Below, piece after piece: positions 36,866 to 45,953 of a stretch of DNA of 64,000 nucleotides. The DNA comes from Actinomyces viscosus (GTDB taxonomy: Bacteria; Actinomycetota; Actinomycetes; Actinomycetales; Actinomycetaceae). The notes under the pieces were generated by a model. It did no database searches and was not told where the DNA came from. It was given only the letters and a program-made list of their open reading frames with translations. The translations under genes were made by a program, and so were the position numbers. Location of the stretch: positions 1,302,001 through 1,366,000 of the forward strand of contig NZ_LR134477.1 of NCBI RefSeq assembly GCF_900637975.1, written 5' to 3'. How positions within the stretch are numbered: position 1 is the first letter of the stretch; every line of letters begins with the position of its first letter.

Positions 36866-38047
36866 ATGAGTACCATCCGGGTCATGAGAGCCCGCGTTTC
36901 CACCTTTGCCCAGGCGCGCGCCCAGCGCACTCGCATCGTGGCCGCCGGCTGGGGGATCGTGTGGGCCGCCTCCATGATTCCGGTCGTCCAGGCGGGACTG
37001 GCCCGGGGAACGACCGGAACAGCAGGAGCGGTCAGTGCCGTCATCTCCTGCGCCTGCCTGTACGCGGCCTGCTCGCTCAGCATGAGACGGGTGCGCCAGG
37101 GGCTGACGTGGCCCAGCCGCCTGAGCCTGTCGCTCATCGTCGTCGGTACGCTGACCGCCGCCGGCACGGCCCTGGGCGTAGGCGTCGAGGCCACCCAGCT
37201 GGGGGTCCTCCTGACCGTCGCCCTGGCCTTCGCCCTGCCCTGGCAGGCCGCAGTCGTCCCTATCTCGCTCCTGGCCGGCGTGCTCTTCCTCGTCCCCAGG
37301 CTGACGACGTCCTGGGCAGCCGGCAACAGCGCCTGGATCGCTGTGCTCGGCGTGGGAGGCGTCTGCGTCTTCGGGCGCTACATCATGGAGCAGCGGCACA
37401 TGGCCCGCGTTCTGGAGCAGCGCACGCATGAGCTGGAGATCAACGATGAGCGCAACCGCATGGCCCGGGACATGCACGACATCCTCGGCCATTCACTGAC
37501 GGTCATCGCCCTGAAGACGGAGCTCGCCACCCGGCTCATCGACTCAGCCCCCGACCAGGCTCAGGCGGAGCTGACCGAGGTGCAGTCCCTGGCGCGCTCG
37601 GCCCTGGCCGACGTGCGGGCCACCGTCAACGGCTACCGCGAGCTGAGCCTGGCCGGTGAGCTGGCCCGGGCTACGAGCGTCCTGACCTCGGCCGGCATCC
37701 GGGCCGACCTGCCACTGACGATCGAGGCCGTCGATCCCGAGCTGCGTGAGCTCTTCGCCTGGGTGGTGCGCGAGGGGGTCACCAACATCGTGCGCCACGC
37801 TCACGCCTCGCACTGCCGGGTGAGGCTGACCGCTGACTCCATCGAGGTGGCCGACGACGGCGTCGGGCTCGATCCGCCCGCCACCGGCGACGGTCACGGG
37901 CTGGAGGGGCTGCGCCAGCGCTGTCAGGACAACGGCGCCGATCTCACCATCGAGGCGCCTGCCATCGGCAGCGGCACCGTCCTGAGAGTGAGTGCCCGTC
38001 GTCTATCCTCTCGTCTGTCACGCGACGAGTGCGACGAGGCGGAATGA
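36866..38047 (+). CDS. Sensor histidine kinase, NarL-partner type (system 2)
   Basis: 393 residues, six N-terminal membrane helices with very short loops. HisKA_3 domain with the phosphorylated His in RDMHDILGHSLTVIALKTELA (~203), then HATPase (REGVTNIVRHAHAS, ADDGVGLDPP, GHGLEGLRQRC). The pattern around the active site is almost the same as in the system 1 kinase, so cross-talk between the two is possible. The gene starts four bases after the permease stop. Confidence 0.93.
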   Translation: MSTIRVMRARVSTFAQARAQRTRIVAAGWGIVWAASMIPVVQAGLARGTTGTAGAVSAVISCACLYAACSLSMRRVRQGLTWPSRLSLSLIVVGTLTAAGTALGVGVEATQLGVLLTVALAFALPWQAAVVPISLLAGVLFLVPRLTTSWAAGNSAWIAVLGVGGVCVFGRYIMEQRHMARVLEQRTHELEINDERNRMARDMHDILGHSLTVIALKTELATRLIDSAPDQAQAELTEVQSLARSALADVRATVNGYRELSLAGELARATSVLTSAGIRADLPLTIEAVDPELRELFAWVVREGVTNIVRHAHASHCRVRLTADSIEVADDGVGLDPPATGDGHGLEGLRQRCQDNGADLTIEAPAIGSGTVLRVSARRLSSRLSRDECDEAE

Positions 38048-38121
38048 CTCGACGGCGTGACCCGCTCCGGCGAGCACCGACGTCGCCGGTCCCACGAGCC
38101 CTAGAGCAACGGAGATGATCA

Positions 38122-38733
38122 ATGATCCGAGTGATGCTGGCCGATGACCAGGCGATGGTGCGCGGGGCACTGGCGGCGCTGCTCGCCCTGGAGAACGACA
38201 TCGAGGTCGTCGCTCAGGTCGGCAACGGGGACGAGGTGCTTCCCGTCGCGCGCGAGCACCGGCCCGACGTCGTCCTCATGGACGTGGACATGCCCGGCAC
38301 CGACGGGCTCACCGCCACCGCCGCGCTCCTGGAGCAGCTGCCGGCCACGCGGGTCCTCATCGTCACGACCTTCGGCCGCCCCGGATTCCTGCGGCGCGCC
38401 ATCCAGTCGGGGGCCCACGGGTTCGTCGTCAAGGACGCCCCGGCCTCCGACCTGGCCGAGTCGGTGCGTCGGATCCATGCGGGACTGCGCGTCGTGGACC
38501 CGGCGCTGGCCGCCGACTCGCTCGTCTTCGGCGACTCCCCCTTGACCGCTCGGGAGACCGAGGTGCTTCAGGCCGCCGCTGACGGCGCCACCGTCGCCGA
38601 GGTCGCCAGGCGAGTTCATCTCTCCGAGGGCACCACCCGCAACCACCTGTCCCAGGCCATGGCCAAGACCGATGCGCCCACCCGGGCCGCGGCGGTCCAC
38701 ATCGCCGCGCAGAAGGGCTGGATCATTCAGTAG
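38122..38733 (+). CDS. LuxR/NarL-type response regulator (system 2)
   Basis: 203 residues, the same length as the system 1 regulator and alignable throughout. Receiver with DD at 8–9, Asp54 in MDVDMPGTDG and FVVKDAPASD; LuxR helix-turn-helix LTARETEVLQAAADGATVAEVARRVHLSEGTTRNHLSQAMAKT, given here only as its start and end motifs LTARETEVL and GTTRNHLSQ. Unlike system 1 it is separated from its kinase by 74 bases. It probably controls the exporter upstream. Confidence 0.94.
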   Translation: MIRVMLADDQAMVRGALAALLALENDIEVVAQVGNGDEVLPVAREHRPDVVLMDVDMPGTDGLTATAALLEQLPATRVLIVTTFGRPGFLRRAIQSGAHGFVVKDAPASDLAESVRRIHAGLRVVDPALAADSLVFGDSPLTARETEVLQAAADGATVAEVARRVHLSEGTTRNHLSQAMAKTDAPTRAAAVHIAAQKGWIIQ

Positions 38734-38755
38734 CTCTGAACGACAGCTCTGAACG

Positions 38756-38771
38756 ACCGGTCATGACCGGT
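38756..38771. repeat. 16-base perfect palindrome after the system 2 regulator
   Basis: ACCGGTCATGACCGGT. Immediately before it, AGCTCTGAACGAC occurs twice in tandem (about 38732–38757). It contains the GTCAT/ATGAC words also seen before both exporter operons. Role unknown; it could be a regulator site or part of the terminator region. Confidence 0.45.
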
Positions 38772-38799
38772 ACTGAAAGACTCCGGCCGGTCACGACGC

Positions 38800-38840
38800 C
38801 TCCGGCCGCCCGCGCTCTGGTACGAGGCGGGCGGCCGGAG
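38800..38840. terminator. Bidirectional terminator between response regulator 2 and ftsY
   Basis: Perfect 14-base stem CTCCGGCCGCCCGC / GCGGGCGGCCGGAG with a 13-base loop between two convergent genes. Confidence 0.75.
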
Positions 38841-38868
38841 ACGTTGCGCAGTAGTGGGACCGGGCGCC

Positions 38869-40023
38869 TCAGCCCAGCAGCGCGTCGACGAAACCCTCCG
38901 GGTCGAAGGGGGCCAGGTCGTCGGCGCCCTCCCCCAGACCCACGAGCTTGACGGGCACGCCCAGCTCCCTCTGGACGGTGACGACGATGCCGCCCTTGGC
39001 GGTACCGTCGAGCTTGGTGAGCACGATGCCGGTGATGCCGACCGCCTCGGAGAAGACCTGGGCCTGGCGCATGCCGTTCTGGCCGGTGGTGGCGTCCAGG
39101 ACCAGGAGGATCTCGCCGACGGGGGCGATCTTCTCCATGACGCGCTTGATCTTGCCCAGCTCGTCCATGAGCCCGGCCTTGTTCTGCAGGCGCCCCGCGG
39201 TGTCGACGACGACGACGTCCGTGCCCTGGTCGGCGGCCTGGCGCGCGGCGTCGTAGGCGACGGAGGCGGGGTCGGCGCCCTCCTTCTCTGAGCGCACGAC
39301 GTCAACGCCGACGCGCTCGCCCCAGGTGGTCAGCTGCTCGGCGGCCGCGGCGCGGAAGGTGTCGGCCGCGCCCAGGACGACGGTCTTGTCCTGGGCCACC
39401 AGGACACGGGCGAGCTTGCCGCAGGTGGTGGTCTTGCCGGTGCCGTTGACGCCCACCATGAGGATCGCGGCCGCAGGCACGCCCTGGGCACCGTCGGCCG
39501 GGGTGGGTCGCTCCAGGTTGAGGGAGCGGTCCAGGGTGGGGTCGACGAGCTTGAGCAGCTCGGCGCGCAGGACGGTGCGGACGGCCTCGGGGTCGGAGGT
39601 TCCCAGGACCTTGGCCTGGGTGCGCAGCTCGTCCATGAGGGAGGTGGTCACCTCGATGCCGAGGTCGGAGGTGAGCAGGGTGTCCTCGATCTCCTCCCAG
39701 TCCTCCTCAGTCAGGTCGCCGCGGGACAGGACGGACAGGACCGCCTTGCCGAAGCCGCCTGCGCCGGCCAGGCGGGCACGCAGGCGCTGCATACGGCCGG
39801 GGATGGACTCGGGGGACTCCAGCGTGGCAGCAGGTTCCTCGGCAGCCGCCTCATCCGGGGGCTCCTCCCCCTCCTCGGACGGCAGGAGGTCCTCGACGGA
39901 CATCGGCTTGTGAGCGCTGACCTCGTCGGGGACCTGTCCCCTCCGCCTGCCCGCGTAGAGCCACAGGCCTCCACCGACGACGATGACCAGAATGATGCCG
40001 AGAACGATGAGGATCGGTTCCAT
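38869..40023 (-). CDS. ftsY: Signal recognition particle receptor FtsY
   Basis: 384 residues from the ATG at 40023, which gives an N-terminal membrane helix (EPILIVLGIILVIVVGGGLWL) followed by an acidic stretch, the usual actinobacterial design. NG domain: GVNGTGKTTTCGKLA, DTAGRLQNKAGLM, TKLDGTAKGG, GLGEGADDL. It pairs with Ffh (31074–32762) to target membrane proteins. An upstream extension of 44 codons was rejected as Arg-rich shadow without ribosome site. Confidence 0.96.
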   Translation of the reverse strand: MEPILIVLGIILVIVVGGGLWLYAGRRRGQVPDEVSAHKPMSVEDLLPSEEGEEPPDEAAAEEPAATLESPESIPGRMQRLRARLAGAGGFGKAVLSVLSRGDLTEEDWEEIEDTLLTSDLGIEVTTSLMDELRTQAKVLGTSDPEAVRTVLRAELLKLVDPTLDRSLNLERPTPADGAQGVPAAAILMVGVNGTGKTTTCGKLARVLVAQDKTVVLGAADTFRAAAAEQLTTWGERVGVDVVRSEKEGADPASVAYDAARQAADQGTDVVVVDTAGRLQNKAGLMDELGKIKRVMEKIAPVGEILLVLDATTGQNGMRQAQVFSEAVGITGIVLTKLDGTAKGGIVVTVQRELGVPVKLVGLGEGADDLAPFDPEGFVDALLG

Positions 40024-40143
40024 GGCCCCATCATGCCCGATAGCGCCCCCGCTGCGGCAGGGCCGTTCGCCTCCGGCCGCCTCCCGCCGGCAGGGCAGCG
40101 CGGGGAGGCGCAGGAGTGACGCTCGGTCGTGACAATGAGAAAT

Positions 40144-40173
40144 CCTGCGTCGCACCCATGGGTGCGACGCAGG
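40144..40173. terminator. 30-base perfect palindrome upstream of ftsY
   Basis: CCTGCGTCGCACCC and its exact complement meet at a central CCCATGGG with no spare loop bases. It may terminate minus-strand transcripts coming from the small membrane protein gene (T-rich sequence follows on that strand) or act as an operator for ftsY. The rest of the 40024–40372 gap shows no gene. Confidence 0.5.
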
Positions 40174-40323
40174 ACGGGAAGGGCAATGCCTTTCAGTAAC
40201 AATACCCGGAAAGACGGAAGCTGCTCGTATCGGGCCGCCGCAGGAACGGACGGGACATGCTCGGGACGACGATCTCTCAGGGCCGGGATTCTATCCAGAG
40301 ATCGACACCTCGGGCCCGATGGG

Positions 40324-40356
40324 TCGTGAAAATAATGAGGGGAATAATTTTCACGA
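40324..40356 (-). terminator. A/T-rich stem-loop after the 40373 gene
   Basis: TCGTGAAAAT / ATTTTCACGA, ten-base stem and 13-base loop, 16 bases past the stop of the minus-strand gene at 40373. A probable terminator, unusual for its low GC here. Confidence 0.5.
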
Positions 40357-40372
40357 ATCAGACCGGTGCGCC

Positions 40373-40747
40373 TCAGCCCTGAGTCTGCGACAGTCCGCTG
40401 GCGGCCGGCTCGTGCACCTGGCCGCGACGCCGGGAGCCGACAGACCCCCGCGTCCTCTCCGTGGCGTCCATCGCCTTCTCGACGACACCCACCAGGCCGC
40501 CGAAGCCCTCAGTTCCCACGTACGGCGCAGGTCCCTCGCGCGTCATGAGATCGGTCAGACGGACCTCCTGGGGCACGACCTCGACCTCGACATCCTGCTC
40601 CTCCTGGCGCACCTGCTGCGCGTTGCGGACCAGGCCGCGAATACGGGAGGGCCAGGAGCGCACCGGGAAGCGCTCGGCGCAGACCATGCCGAGCACAAGA
40701 AGACCGGCAACCAGCACGACAACGAGGGGAAGAATCATGGCACCCAT
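40373..40747 (-). CDS. Small membrane protein, hypothetical
   Basis: 124 residues: one N-terminal membrane helix (MILPLVVVLVAGLLVLGMV) and a charged cytoplasmic tail rich in Glu and Val (EEQDVEVEVVPQEVRLTDLM), ending in a Gly/Arg-rich stretch. No family recognised. It lies between smc and ftsY on the same strand, 160 bases after the smc stop. The ATG three codons downstream (MILP) is an equally good start. Confidence 0.65.
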   Translation of the reverse strand: MGAMILPLVVVLVAGLLVLGMVCAERFPVRSWPSRIRGLVRNAQQVRQEEQDVEVEVVPQEVRLTDLMTREGPAPYVGTEGFGGLVGVVEKAMDATERTRGSVGSRRRGQVHEPAASGLSQTQG

Positions 40748-40907
40748 GGCCAGGATTCTGCCTTGTGAAATGCGATCTGACTAGACTTTGTACGCATTTG
40801 TCGTCCAATCGACAACAAAACCTGATAGCTTCCTGACACAACAGTGCTCGAATCTGAAAACGAACGTCATACTGTAAGACTGCTATCACACACCCCTCAT
40901 GATTCAC

Positions 40908-43900
40908 TCAGACATCAGGAGTCACAGCCGTACCGCGGTCGGGCTGGGCCAGCCGCTGTGAGACCGCCTTGGTGATCCCGTCACGCATCGTGATCCCGTA
41001 GAGCGCGTCGGCCACCTCCATGGTGCGTTTCTGGTGCGTGATGATGATGAGCTGGCTGGACTGCCGCAGCTCGGTAAAAATCTCCAGCAGCCGGCCCAGG
41101 TTCGTGTCGTCCAGGGCCGCCTCCACCTCGTCCATGACGTAGAAGGGCGAGGGGCGCGCCTTGAAGATCGCCACCAGCAGGGCGACGGCCGCCAGCGAGC
41201 GCTCCCCGCCCGAGAGCAGCGAGAGCCGCTTGACCTTCTTACCGGCCGGGCGCGCCTCGATCTCGATGCCGGTGGTGAGCATGTCGTCGGGGTCGGTGAG
41301 CACCAGGCGCCCCTCCCCGCCGGGGAAGAGCCGGTCGAAGACGGAGGCGAACTGGCGGGCGGTGTCCTCGTAGGCCTGGGAGAAGACCTCCTGGACCCGG
41401 GCGTCGATCTCCTCGACGATGCTCAGCAGATCGTCCCGCGAGCGCTTGAGATCGGCCAGCTGCTCAGCCAGGAACTGGTGGCGCTGCTCCAGGGCGGCGT
41501 GCTCCTCCAGGGCGAGCGGGTTGACCTTGCCGAGCCGGGCGAGGTCCCGCGAGGCCTTGGCCAGGCGCTTCTCCTGCTCGGAGCGCACGTAGGGGCGACC
41601 CGGGTGCCCGTTGCTGGCCGGGGCTCGGTTGCCGGCCTGCTCGCCATCCGGATCCGCTCCGCCGCTGGGGACGGTATCGGGCTCCTCGACGATCTCGGGG
41701 ACGAGCATGTGCGGCCCGTACTCCTCGACGAGTGGATCCAGCTCGAGGCCGAGCTCGCTCATGGCCCGCTCGGCCAGGGACTCCAGACGCATGCGCTGCT
41801 CGGCCCGAGCCACCTCCTCGCGGTGGGCGGCGTCGGTGAGGTTGCCGAGCTCCTTGGTGAGCTGATCGATCTCCTCACGGACCTCGTTGGTGGCGGCCAG
41901 GGCCTGGGCGCGCTCGTCCTCGATGGCGGCCCGCTCCTCGGCGGCCTGCTGGACGGAGCTCCTTGCGGTCTCGGCGGCGGCGCGGGCCTGGTCCCGCACG
42001 TGGGTGGCCACGGCGAGCTGGGCGCTGCGGCGCTGCTGGGCCCGTTCGGCGGCGGCGCGCTGCTCGCGCTCGCGACGTGCGGCCGCCCGCAGCGAGTCGG
42101 CGCGCCCTCGGCTGGAGCGCTCGCGCTCCTCGGCGGTGCGCAGGGACAGCCTGGCGTCGGTCTCGACGGCTCGGGCCTGGCGGGCGGCCTCCGCCGCGGA
42201 CTCCCGTTCCTGACGGGCCTTGTCCAGAGCCCGCTCGAGGCGCTCTGGCCCCGTGCCCCCGGGCGATCCCGGCCCGTCCGACGCGTCCCTTGCGTCAGAC
42301 GCCTCCGTCTCCCCCTCGACCTCGGCCAGCGCGGCGGTGGCGGCCGCGAGCTCGGCGGTGCGCTGGACCGACTCGGCCTCGGCCCGTTCCAGGACCCGGC
42401 GGGCCCTCCCGGTCTCCTCGGCGGCCGCGTGGGCCGCCGAGGTCAGCCGGGCCATCGCCTCGGCGGCCCGGGCGGCCTCGGCATCGGCCTGACGCAGGGC
42501 GGTCAGCGCCTCGCTGAGCTCCTGGCGGGCAGTCTCCTCCCGGAGACGGGCCTGCTCGAGAGCGGCGTCCGCCTCGGACTCGGCCTGCGCCGCAGCGGTG
42601 GCCTCGGCGTCGGCCTCCTCATGGGCGGCGGTGAGCTCGAGGACCGAGGAGGCGCCCCGGCCCGCACCGGCCACCCAGCCGGGAGCCAGGACGTCGCCGC
42701 TGCGGGTGGCCACGACGGCGTCCGGCAGCCTGGTGCGCACAGCCCGGGCGCTCTCGACGTCCTCCGTCACCCAGCAGGTCTTGAGCAGTCCGGCCAGGAC
42801 CTGCCCGAGGCGTCCGGACTCCGGCTGCACGACGTGCACGAGCCCGCCGGCCGCCAGCGCGCCGTCAGCCGGGGCCGTCTCGGCCACCTCATCACTGGGG
42901 TCGGGTGCTGGGTCCAGCGAGGGGTCGTCGGCCAGGACCAGCCTGACGGCGCCGACGTCCTGGTTGCGGGCGTGCTCCAGCCCGGCCAGGGCGGCCTTAG
43001 CGTCAGCGGCCAGCCCCGCCTCGGCGAGTGCTCCCAGGAGGGCGGCGACGGCGTTCTCCCAGCCGCGCTCAACACTGAGGTGCTCCGCCAGCGGCCCGAG
43101 GAGGCCGTCGAGGCCGGCCTCCAGCAGCGCGGCCGTGCCGTCCTGGCTGCGCAGGGACATGGCCAGGGTGTCGCGTCTGGCCGTCCAGGTGGCCCGGTCG
43201 GAGGCGGCCTCCCGGCGGGCGTCGGTGGCGGTGGAGACGGCCTCTCGGGCCTCGGCCAGACGCCGGGTGGCCTCCTCGTGGGCGGCTGCCGCCCGAGCCG
43301 CGGCGTCGGCGGCTGCGCTCACCTCGGCGGAGGTCTCCGACGTCGCCCCCTTCCCTGCGGCTGTTCCAGCGGCTGTCCCTACGCCGTCCTGAGCGCCGTG
43401 GCCTCCGCCCTCCCCGGTCTCCTCCGATCCTGTGGCCTCAGCCAGGGCGGTTCGGGCGCGCTCCTCGCGGGCCTCAGCGGCCTGAAGCGCGCTGCGTGCC
43501 TGCTCGAGGGCCGCCAGGCTGGCCTCGTGGCGGCTGCGGGCCGAGGCGACGCGCCCGCCGGCGCGGGCGATGGTCTCGCGTCTCTCCGAGACCCGGCGCT
43601 GCGCGGCTGAGAGCTCCTGGTCGGCGGCCTTCTCCGCGGTCTCGGCGTCGGCGCGCACCCGGGTGGCGTCGCTGAGCGCGGTGCGGGCGGTCTCGACGGC
43701 GTCGGCGAGCTCCGCCTCCTCCTGCCCCGCGGCCTCGGCCCGTCGCTCGAGCTCCTCGGGGTCGGTGCCGTGGCTCGGCGTCGGCGCGGAGGCCAGGAGC
43801 CGGATCCGTTCACCGGCCACGTCCGCGAGCGCGCCGAGGGACTGGGAGACTCCGGTGAGCTCCTCCCAGACGCTGCCGGCTCGGGCCAGGCGCTGGGCGG

Positions 43901-44735
43901 AGGTGGTCTCGACGGCGGCCAGCTCGCTCAGGCGCGCCCGGGCAACGCGCTCGGCCTCCTCGACGGCGCTGCGGCGCCTGGCCAGGGCCTCCTTGTCCTC
44001 GTCGCCGGCCTCCAGGAGGGACTGGGCCTGGACGACGTCATCGGCCAGCAGCCGGGCCGTGGCGTCCCGGACCTCGACCTGGATGGTCCGGGCGCGCCGG
44101 GCGATGGCGGCCTGCCGGGCCAGGGGGCCGAGCTGGCGGCGCAACTCCTGGGCGAGGTCCGAGACCCGGGCGAGGTCGGCGGCCATGGACTCGAGCTTGC
44201 GCAGGGCGCGCTCCTTGCGCTTGCGGTGCTTGAGGACCCCGGCGGCCTCCTCGATGAAGCCTCGGCGGTCGTCGGGGGTGGCGCTCAGGACGGCGTCGAG
44301 CTGGCCCTGTCCCACGATGACGTGCATCTGGCGCCCCAGACCCGTGTCACTGAGGAGCTCCTGGACGTCGAGCAGGCGGCAGGGGGTGCCGTTGATCTGG
44401 TACTCCGAGCCGCCGCCGCGGAACAGGGTGCGCGAGATGGTGACCTCGGTGTAGTCGATCGGTAGGGCCCCGTCGGTGTTGTCGATGGTCAGGGAGACCT
44501 CGGCGCGCCCGAGGGCCGGGCGGGAGCCGGCGCCGGCGAAGATGACGTCGGCCATGGACCCGCCGCGCAGGTTCTTGGCGCCCTGCTCCCCCATGACCCA
44601 GGTCAGGGCGTCGACAACGTTGGACTTGCCGGACCCGTTGGGGCCGACCACGGCGGTGATGCCGGGCTCCAGGCGGAGGGTGGTTGACGAGGCGAAGGAC
44701 TTGAATCCCTTGATCGTCAACGTCTTGAGGTGCAC
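40908..44735 (-). CDS. smc: Chromosome segregation protein SMC
   Basis: 1275 residues from the GTG at 44735, giving HLKTLTIKGFKSFASSTTL, the usual SMC start; the open frame upstream was rejected. The N-terminal ATPase half has VGPNGSGKSNVVDALTW. Two long coiled coils of Ala/Glu/Arg-rich sequence flank a hinge (about 520–680, LEAGLDGLLGPLAEHL…). The C-terminal half has the signature LLSGGERSLAAVALL and Walker B FYVMDEVEAALDD. SMC with ScpA/ScpB (not in this window) compacts and aligns the chromosome. Confidence 0.96.
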   Translation of the reverse strand: MHLKTLTIKGFKSFASSTTLRLEPGITAVVGPNGSGKSNVVDALTWVMGEQGAKNLRGGSMADVIFAGAGSRPALGRAEVSLTIDNTDGALPIDYTEVTISRTLFRGGGSEYQINGTPCRLLDVQELLSDTGLGRQMHVIVGQGQLDAVLSATPDDRRGFIEEAAGVLKHRKRKERALRKLESMAADLARVSDLAQELRRQLGPLARQAAIARRARTIQVEVRDATARLLADDVVQAQSLLEAGDEDKEALARRRSAVEEAERVARARLSELAAVETTSAQRLARAGSVWEELTGVSQSLGALADVAGERIRLLASAPTPSHGTDPEELERRAEAAGQEEAELADAVETARTALSDATRVRADAETAEKAADQELSAAQRRVSERRETIARAGGRVASARSRHEASLAALEQARSALQAAEAREERARTALAEATGSEETGEGGGHGAQDGVGTAAGTAAGKGATSETSAEVSAAADAAARAAAAHEEATRRLAEAREAVSTATDARREAASDRATWTARRDTLAMSLRSQDGTAALLEAGLDGLLGPLAEHLSVERGWENAVAALLGALAEAGLAADAKAALAGLEHARNQDVGAVRLVLADDPSLDPAPDPSDEVAETAPADGALAAGGLVHVVQPESGRLGQVLAGLLKTCWVTEDVESARAVRTRLPDAVVATRSGDVLAPGWVAGAGRGASSVLELTAAHEEADAEATAAAQAESEADAALEQARLREETARQELSEALTALRQADAEAARAAEAMARLTSAAHAAAEETGRARRVLERAEAESVQRTAELAAATAALAEVEGETEASDARDASDGPGSPGGTGPERLERALDKARQERESAAEAARQARAVETDARLSLRTAEERERSSRGRADSLRAAARREREQRAAAERAQQRRSAQLAVATHVRDQARAAAETARSSVQQAAEERAAIEDERAQALAATNEVREEIDQLTKELGNLTDAAHREEVARAEQRMRLESLAERAMSELGLELDPLVEEYGPHMLVPEIVEEPDTVPSGGADPDGEQAGNRAPASNGHPGRPYVRSEQEKRLAKASRDLARLGKVNPLALEEHAALEQRHQFLAEQLADLKRSRDDLLSIVEEIDARVQEVFSQAYEDTARQFASVFDRLFPGGEGRLVLTDPDDMLTTGIEIEARPAGKKVKRLSLLSGGERSLAAVALLVAIFKARPSPFYVMDEVEAALDDTNLGRLLEIFTELRQSSQLIIITHQKRTMEVADALYGITMRDGITKAVSQRLAQPDRGTAVTPDV

Positions 44736-44945
44736 GGGTGCCACCCTAACAGCGAGGGCGGCCCCGGCGACGACAGAAACGACAAAGGGACTTGACATCA
44801 TCGCGCTGGACAAGCAAACTTTCCATGTCAAGGGAGCTAGACACGAGCCCGCCCCGCCGGCCCCACCCATCTCCCTCACTGGTCCTTCGCCCGACCAGCC
44901 CTGGCCATCCTTGCCGCCCCTGTCTCCGAGACCTCAGGAGCCACG

Positions 44946-45953
44946 ATGCTCACACTGTCCAACCTCTCCAAACGCTTTGGGAGCCTGCAGGCCCTCGACA
45001 AGCTCTCCCTGTCCCTGGCCGCCGGCGAGATCGTCGGCTTCGTCGGCGCCAACGGGGCCGGCAAGTCCACCACGATGCGCATCGTCATGGGAGTGCTGGC
45101 CGCCGACTCGGGCACCGTGACCTGGAAGGGCTCCCCCGTGGACGCCGCGACCCGGCGCGCCATCGGGTACATGCCCGAGGAGCGTGGCCTCTACCCCCGG
45201 ATGAGGGTGGCCGAGCAGCTGGTCTACCTGGCCCGCCTCCATGGACTGTCCGCCTCGGCGGCCAAGGCGGCCGCGGACATGTGGACCGAGCGCCTGGGCC
45301 TCCAGGAGCGGCGCGGCGACGAGGTGCAGAGCCTGTCCCTGGGCAACCAGCAGCGCGTCCAGCTGGCCGCCGCCCTCGTGAGCGACCCCGAGCTGCTCAT
45401 CCTCGATGAGCCCTTCTCCGGCCTGGACCCGGTGGCCGTGGACGTCATGAGCCAGGTCCTCCTGGAGCGGGCGGCCGCGGGCGTGCCCACGCTCTTCTCC
45501 TCCCACCAGCTCGACGTCGTCGAGCGCCTGTGCGACCGCGTGGTCATCATCCGCTCGGGCCGGCTCGTGGCCGACGGGACGATTCCCGAGCTCCAGGCCA
45601 CCGAAACGCCCCGTTGGCGGGTGGTCGTCGAGCCGCCGGCGGATGCCGCGCCGCTGGAGGCCGGCGCCCTGAGCGCTCCGGACGTGCAGGTCGACGGTGA
45701 GGGCCGCCTGACCCTCACCGCTGCGGGCACCGATGAGCAGGAGCTGCTGCGCACCGCCCAGCGCCTGGGAACGGTGCGCGAGCTCGGCCCGGTGCGCCAC
45801 CGGCTCACCGACATCTTCCGGGAGGTCCTCACGGCTCCCGCCTCCACCGACACAGCCATCGACACAGCCACCACCACGACCAGCACCACGACCGCCACCA
45901 CGGCCAACGACATGATCGAGCCGACAAGCGACACGAAGGAGGCGCACCGATGA
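44946..45953 (+). CDS. ABC transporter ATP-binding protein (NatA-like)
   Basis: 335 residues. Walker A GANGAGKSTTMRI, signature LSLGNQQRVQL, Walker B LLILDEPFSGLD, switch FSSHQLDVVE. The C-terminal ~100 residues form a DrrA-type tail ending in a Thr/Ala run. It overlaps the permease gene by four bases. NatAB-type pairs export sodium or other small molecules; the substrate here is not established. The 210-base gap to smc should hold both promoters. Confidence 0.93.
   Translation: MLTLSNLSKRFGSLQALDKLSLSLAAGEIVGFVGANGAGKSTTMRIVMGVLAADSGTVTWKGSPVDAATRRAIGYMPEERGLYPRMRVAEQLVYLARLHGLSASAAKAAADMWTERLGLQERRGDEVQSLSLGNQQRVQLAAALVSDPELLILDEPFSGLDPVAVDVMSQVLLERAAAGVPTLFSSHQLDVVERLCDRVVIIRSGRLVADGTIPELQATETPRWRVVVEPPADAAPLEAGALSAPDVQVDGEGRLTLTAAGTDEQELLRTAQRLGTVRELGPVRHRLTDIFREVLTAPASTDTAIDTATTTTSTTTATTANDMIEPTSDTKEAHR

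Noticed and set aside
41034..43610. 858-residue open frame antisense to smc
   Set aside because: It is a shadow of a high-GC coiled-coil gene: low-complexity Gly/Leu/Val content, no domain and no start context, while smc on the other strand has all family motifs.
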